Part shown: in pieces, positions 58,401-64,000 of the stretch
Layout: the number at the start of each line of letters is the position of its first letter
Numbering within the stretch: position 1 is the first letter of the stretch
Assembly (NCBI GenBank): GCA_006503535.1
Contig: QYRS01000008.1
Coordinates: forward strand, 2,666,001-2,730,000
DNA: 64,000 nt
DNA from: Arthrinium phaeospermum
Taxonomy: Eukaryota > Ascomycota > Sordariomycetes > Amphisphaeriales > Apiosporaceae
Direction of reading: 5' to 3'
Position numbers and translations under genes: made by a program
Notes under the pieces: model-generated
Databases searched by the model: none
The model's input: only the letters and a program-made list of their open reading frames with translations
What the model was told of the DNA's origin: nothing

Positions 58401-59424
58401 GTCGCCAGCCAGCTTCATGATGAAGATGGGAGAACCGGGGATTTCGCTCGCAGCAGCCTTGTACAGGGCCTCGAAGCCGTCTTCGGACATGGCCTTTCGG
58501 ATACCCTTGCCACCACCACCTTCGGAGGCCTTGATCATGACGGGGAAGCCAATCTCCTTGGCCTTTTCCAGACCATCTTGCCACGAGTCGACGCAGCCCT
58601 TGAGGTAGACCTCGTCGGCAACCGTGACGATGTCGTCGGCATCTTTCACTACTGTGTCGACACCCGTGCCAGACCAGGGAATACACGGCACCTTAGCGTG
58701 CTGTGCAACAATTGTGGAAGAGATCTTGTCACCAAGAGAGCGCATGGCGGAGCCGGGGGGTCCAATGAAGACAATCTTCTTTGGTGATGCGGCCAGAGAC
58801 TCGGGGAGCTTGGGGTTTTCGGAAGCGTGTCCCCTGCGCACACAATGTTAGCCACCAGGTCCAACCCGAAACCAGAGGCAGTAATCAGGTGTCACTTACC
58901 ATCCAGCCCAGACGGCGTGGACGTTCATACGCTCAGCAATATCGACGATCAGTTCGACATTGGCGTAGTTGTTGTTATTTGTACCACCGGGCACTTCGAC
59001 GTAGTGGTCGGCCATTCTGATGTAATCGGCGTTGGCAGCCAGATCTTCGGGGGTGGCCATGACGGTGAACTGAATGGCCTTCTCGTCGCCAAACGTCTCG
59101 TAGGCCCATTTTCGCACCGATCGGATCTCCTTGACGGCGCCGATACCGTTGTTGGCGATCAGTACCTGTAGGGAAATCCGCAATTAGCACAGACGCACTG
59201 CTGGAAAGACACCCCCACCTGTCGCGCCGCGGGGTTGCGAGGGTACTCACGTTTGTGATGACGGTGTGTCCGTCGTGGGCAGCCACGAAGTCCTTCACCA
59301 CGGAGGATGGTGCATTCTCCAGTTTGTTGCCGCCGATGAAGTGGTCGGCGATCTGGTGCTTTTCAGCATACGACATCTTGCCGTTGCTGACAGGCACCGT
59401 CCGGTTTCCGTTGGCGGTAGCCAT
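52403..59424 (-). CDS. ACC1: Acetyl-CoA carboxylase, fused eukaryotic type
   Basis: Exons 59424-59251, 59165-58900, 58833-53993, 53937-52403; phases 0, 2, 1; 2271 aa, the normal length for fungal enzymes. It carboxylates acetyl-CoA to malonyl-CoA, the committed cytosolic step of fatty acid synthesis. The biotin carboxylase domain spans about residues 60-560: [16 protein letters not shown], the Gly-rich ATP loop [13 protein letters not shown], and [16 protein letters not shown]. The biotinyl site is EVMKMFMP with the attached Lys at about 731. The central non-catalytic region follows. The carboxyltransferase domain spans about 1520-2180, including [23 protein letters not shown] and [14 protein letters not shown]. 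Third positions are strongly C/G, as for a highly expressed housekeeping gene. The third intron sits within the carboxyltransferase domain. Confidence 0.98.
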
Positions 59425-60830
59425 TGTGTGTGGAAGAGGAGAAGGGAAGTTGGTAGGTGGATGGAGAAGCAATTAGTCGGCAAAGTAGGCTCAAGGGCTC
59501 ATCAATGTACAACGATTGCCCGAGTCGAGCTCCCAAGAGGCCCAAGGATCGAGCAATGGTGAAATTCGGGTATTATGGGGTTGGAAGTAGTTCGCCGTGT
59601 GAGGGGTGGCGAACGAACGAGCTGAGTCGAGTTGTGGGAAATAGCAAGTTGGACAAGGACTTGCTGGCTCGACCTGAGAAGAAAAATCGTGGGTGTTAGT
59701 GTGTGGTTGCAGCAGAAAAAGGAAAGTCGAAGGAAGTCGCCGTTCGGGTCTTTGAAGCTTGCCCACGTTTTTCTAAATCGAAGTCGGGGTGCCGCTTCGT
59801 TGGGGCATGGGAAGGAGCTATGACAGCTGACGTACTTTTTTGGCTTGGGCGGTCTTGGTAGCGCTTTCAGAACTAGCAGCAAACCCCGTGGAAACTGGAT
59901 GGATCTCGTGAGATGAATATTCTGTAGGACAAAAAGAATCCAGAGATTATTAGCACAGGATATTCTCAATAGACGGCCAAAGTCAATTGCTCGCGAGAAA
60001 ATCAATTGCTCTGCTGGTGCTGGGTGGTGGTGAGGTTGGCGCGAGAGTTCCCTGCTTCTTTTTCTTCTGTGTCTCTCGCTCTCAGGTTTCCTGCTCAACA
60101 TGCATCCGAAGTAATATGGGACTTGCAGATTCAATAATGAACCCCTTCATAGAGCTAAGATGATTTTCGAGGGTCCGCCATCGCTTTTGGGCTAATTGAC
60201 GCTGCGCAATTGGTCTGAACCGTCTCTCCCGCATTTCTGTTGAGGTCATGGAAGGGTCCATCCAATTCGACGCTAGCAGGGAGGGCAGGGGGGTTGTCAT
60301 CTGGGAAAAAGGGCAGAGAATGTGCGCTAGAAGGAAGCTCCAATGGGCCGGGGTGGGAACTCGGTCCCCACGAGTCAAGCCCAGGGGGGCAATTGCCTCG
60401 AGTTGATTGATTGATAGGTTTGACAGCGCAGTTGACTGGCCCGATGGGGGAATTTGATTGGGAAAGGCGAACGGGTCTGGATCTTTGGGCGGAAGGCCAA
60501 CTTACACAACAAAGTAATTCAAGGTGAGAACCGCTCAGAGCTACAGGATAGATAGCTGGCTGGTAGATGCGCAAAACCACAAGGTGGAGGGGGGTATCTT
60601 GATGGTGTCGGGTCGGTATATATAGTAGGCAGGATCGCGAAGTGAGAGCAAAGAAGGAGACAAACCCTTTTTTTCTCACGATGCAAATCGGTTAGGCGGG
60701 AGATTCTCTGTTGAGAAGGAGTGAGGAAGAGAAGAGAAGGGAGAGAGGGAATGGAATCTCGACAGGTCCGGGACAGCAGACGGGCTCAGGATAAAAAGAA
60801 AAATCCTGGGCCCAACGACGACAACCGATG
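59425..60830 (-). promoter_or_regulatory. Long leader and promoter of acetyl-CoA carboxylase, probable 5' UTR intron
   Basis: On the minus strand a good acceptor occurs at 59674 (ACTAAC branch, T/C tract, TTCTCAG), with a GTACGT donor at 59835. This would be a 162-nt intron in the untranslated leader, about 250 bases before the ATG. C/T-rich leader sequence lies on both sides. A TATATATA stretch near 60617-60624 is more than 1 kb upstream and may or may not be used. No protein-coding gene seen. Confidence 0.45.
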
Positions 60831-63800
60831 CTTAAATTATAGCCTGGATCGCCCGCACTAGCACCGGATTCACGGAGACCTCAACTGGGCTAGGATGGAG
60901 ACTCTTTGGGACGAACAAGCAGAGGGCCTCGACAATAATCTGGCAGGAATACATGGCGTCGGCCGGCAGGGACATGAGATGGGATGGGACGTGGGCTGGC
61001 CTGGAGGAGGTACGGCACGGTACATTCACAGATCGGGACCATACCCACATTGGACAGACACACGGTGCTGGTGCTGGCTGACGCAGTTTGGTAAGATGCT
61101 TCCTATCAATCTCACCCACCTACGTCGATGCGCATCTACGTAACCCGTGGCCCGAGTTCTCTTTTCTCGCTGTCGAGTATGCATCATTCAGCAGCGGGAT
61201 ATCCTATCGCATACTGTAAGCATGGTGATTGGGTGCACTCTATCGTGTTACTCCTTCTATCTCCTTCTTTCCGTGCTATTCTTACGAGAGCCGCCGAAAG
61301 CTGACCCTGGTCTCCAACAACGCCTTATGCAGCCAGGGAGGAAGTCAACAAGCTCTCACCCATCCCGCAAAGGTTGGCGCCAATGATTGGGCTTTGGGCA
61401 CAGCGCGCAGCCAATCAAGACGAGGCCCGGGGCGTTGGGGGCACAACCCACACACCCTTCAGCACTGTAGGATGCTTCGATTCCGCTGAGACAATGTACA
61501 TGCATATGATGGGACCCCTTTGAGCCTTCCACCCGAAAGGCCCCAAGATCGTAGAGAGGCACAGGGGTCTCCACCCCAATGGAAGACGTGCTGGGTGGCC
61601 GGACCCCGAAACATCGAAGCACAGCCGGCGCCGGGGCCCCTCACAGATGTCCGGAGTATTTTTCCTCAATGCGCATTCTTCTCTATCCGCGCGAGCCACT
61701 TACGAAATCATCCTTCGGAGTTTCTGTCAAGGCCAGTTCTTGACGGCGATGCGTATGCCATGTCGACACACGCAGCTGCCAGGCAGACTGCATTCACTGA
61801 CTCTACCGTGCATTTGCTTACCACGCATGGCGATAGTCAAGCTTCCAATTTTTATCAATATATAGTTGGAGCGAAGCCAAAGAAATAGGACCCGAGTAGG
61901 CAAAGAAAGTAGAGACCGGCTATTGCGCCGAGAGTGCGCTCAGTCTAGCCTCGAACGGCAAGAGAAATGATATGAGAGCGCGAGAGTAAGACCCGGAGCT
62001 CTCGGGGGTACGTGTGGTGATGTGGGATGGGCAGAGGAGCTGCCAAGACGACAAACCGATAAGCTGACGGAGACGGGCGTCAATGTGCGCTGCGCTGGAT
62101 GTCGCACATCGATCCAAGCTCCTGTGGCTGACGAGAGAGTATCTACCGCACCATCATCTTACGTCGCTGGATCTCCATCCCTCAGTCGATAAGAACACGA
62201 ACATCTCGCTGATGTTGTCGTCGAAATTCTCGAGGGGATTTCTGCTTTCTCTCTCCCTCTCTTTCGCACTCGGATGCGTCGCATGCTGAGAAAGTGCTTG
62301 CATGGTATCGCGGGCAGCTAAACTCAATTGTTGGCTGTTGGGGGTTTCTCTCCTCCCACTTCCCACTTTCCCCCACCCCACTGTCGCATTGCAGCTCAGC
62401 TGGGATGCTTGGGGTCTTGGGACCGACAAACTCCGAAAGCCTGAGTGAGTGTTCCATAGAACGGGTACCTCCAAAAACACTCATGTACACTTGCGTGCAG
62501 CCTGCGAATGTTGATTTCCATAAAGCCACTTGGCGTTTGCCGCTGACCAAAACTGGCCAGGGGTTCGGTCGGTAGACCAGGTCCGTCATTTCGTTTCTCT
62601 CCAACTTTCTTGTCGATAGGCAATTCGTCGCATCTCGTTGCCCGAACCAAAGACGGCCAAAGAAAAAAATTGTGTCGTGGCCTGGGAAGCTCCACCCGCA
62701 GATCCCCAACATCTTGTCCGCATTCAAGGTTAATCTGGGCGCCTTGTCAATCGTCGGATCGTGTCCGCACTGACCGTAGCTAGTAACCCATTAGATGAAG
62801 TATCTCAATAGCGGTATTTACCATTTTGGCTGTCCTAATTTTATTGCGTCGCGCTTTGAAACAAGGCAAGACATCAGTTGAAGGTATTTGGGGAACGTCC
62901 GGAGTGGCATTTGCGGCCAGTGAGGGCGCAGGAATTGTATCTTCGCCGACGGGTGTTCTATGAGCCGAGAGAGACATGGAAACCCATCCGCCCAGGCTGA
63001 CATGACAGGTGCGGACTCACTCGGCCGACGCGTACTGTGTGCCCAGTCAACCATGGAGTCGGTGCCGCCAAAGACGACGGACGGGAAGCCCTTGTCCTCT
63101 GCGGGAATCATGTAAGTTCAATCAACCTTAAGTTGTCGGTCACCAGGATGGTCAAATCACAACATCAATTCAGCATCTTGAAATCGTAGATTCTTACTGT
63201 AGTCCACAGTTCTGTCAGTAAGTAGCCGACGGACGCCAGCGCGAGCGGATCCAGTCCAATGGGAAGCTTCTAGTGCCTGCGTAGCTGCCAATCCAAGGGC
63301 GGCCTACGGTCCCCGAAAAGCCGGCCGGGGAAAAGTAAAGAGTCTAATAATATTCGGTCTCGGTTAGTTTGGCGCCCTGGTGGCCTGCAGGAACAGTTAG
63401 GCAGGTACAGCACAGTACTGCACCCCCACTCAGGTAGGGAGTAGTAGTCTGGCTTGAAAACTGACAACCTCTTTGGAAATGAAGCTACGTGTAGGTCTAT
63501 TCAAGATTTTTGTCCCATCTCTCCTAAGAGCGATCGCATGTCAGGGGTTGAGGCTTCTGAATGTTTTTGTTGTCTTCAACTTGAAGTGGTGAGTGCGAGA
63601 TGGGTACCGCCAAATGGGCCCGCCCCGTCTGACATTTCTGCTGATACTCGAACCTACTGTACTTGTCAAGTTCCTCAATAATCACTAAATGAGCATGCAA
63701 ACCAGGCACAAACCCCCAAATTCTTTCAAACAATCTCGCAGAATCGATGTCACCAATTCCCGTTTCATTTTCCCACGTGGTTCCTGTCTCACAGCCCAGT

Positions 63801-64000
63801 ATGCGATCTTTGGTGCCTTGCTGACGCGACCACGATGCTGCCGGCGGCTTAGGGTGATTAGAGGGAGATCTCCCCTAACCCTTTCGGGAACAACATCGTA
63901 CGATTCTGAAGTCAGAGTTGCATGTAGGGCTGGGGAAACACCACCCATCAACCACTTTCCAACGGCGAAGCTCCCTGCTTCGATCAATCAATCAAGCCCT
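60831..64000. other. 3.2-kb interval without a supported gene
   Basis: Many frames of 60-180 codons occur on both strands but none shows coding bias or a motif. The best is a minus-strand start at 63111 followed by about 30 well-biased codons and a GTGAGT donor; I could not extend it in frame convincingly. Confidence 0.45.

Noticed and set aside
62818..63111. Minus-strand frame starting at 63111 with about 30 well-biased codons then a GTGAGT donor
   Set aside because: The only near acceptor keeps a frame without further coding texture, while a better-looking frame downstream has the wrong phase; too weak to call a gene.
63685..63987. A 100-codon minus-strand frame at the right edge
   Set aside because: Poor third-position bias and no motif; may be chance.
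1..64000. CRISPR arrays, rRNA genes, transposons or LTRs, bacterial-type operons, riboswitches
   Set aside because: No regularly spaced direct repeats, no rRNA core sequence, no transposase or reverse-transcriptase motifs and no terminal repeats recognised; spliced genes show a eukaryotic source.

Overview
This window reads as nuclear DNA of a filamentous ascomycete (Pezizomycotina, most likely a Sordariomycete). Genes are interrupted by many short introns of about 43 to 140 nt, with GTRAGT-type donors, CTAAC/CTGAC-like branch sites and CAG/TAG acceptors. Intergenic gaps are 0.3 to 4.6 kb. Protein families include fungal NACHT/STAND receptors, a fused 2271-residue acetyl-CoA carboxylase, DUF1996, fungal CorA-like proteins and Cys-rich F-box proteins. 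All exon boundaries given here were worked out by eye from reading phase and splice consensus; nothing was searched against a database.

Layout. 1-8.4 kb: a NACHT receptor with C-terminal zinc fingers (minus strand, runs off the left edge) is divergent from a 12-exon SNF2/RING ATPase. 8.8-16.2 kb: a salicylate-hydroxylase-like FAD monooxygenase, a CorA-like membrane protein, a broken berberine-bridge-type oxidoreductase abutting a truncated minus-strand ORF, a secreted DUF1996 protein and a tRNA-Gly(GCC). 17-41 kb: an accessory-looking island with an F-box protein, three protein-kinase-like genes, two more CorA-like proteins, a tiny stand-alone domain gene, a membrane-anchored von Willebrand A (vWA) protein and its tandem paralogue carrying a different C-terminal module. 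42-52 kb: a PAF-acetylhydrolase-like hydrolase, a small secreted protein, a second tRNA-Gly(GCC), a type-B carboxylesterase and a frameshifted F-box gene. 52.4-59.4 kb: housekeeping acetyl-CoA carboxylase. 59.4-64 kb: the long upstream region of that gene, with no other gene I can support.

How they may work together. The carboxylase is core lipid metabolism. The 1-41 kb part mixes one STAND receptor, kinases or pseudokinases, three two-helix CorA-like proteins without the canonical GMN selectivity motif, and small shared end-modules on membrane anchors. This is the gene mix expected of a fungal recognition and membrane-response (conflict or incompatibility-like) system. That reading is inference. 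The best evidence is internal: the two membrane anchors at 36.6-40.7 kb are clear duplicates that swapped C-terminal domains, and the small end-module recurs at 25.1-25.5 kb with the same two intron positions.
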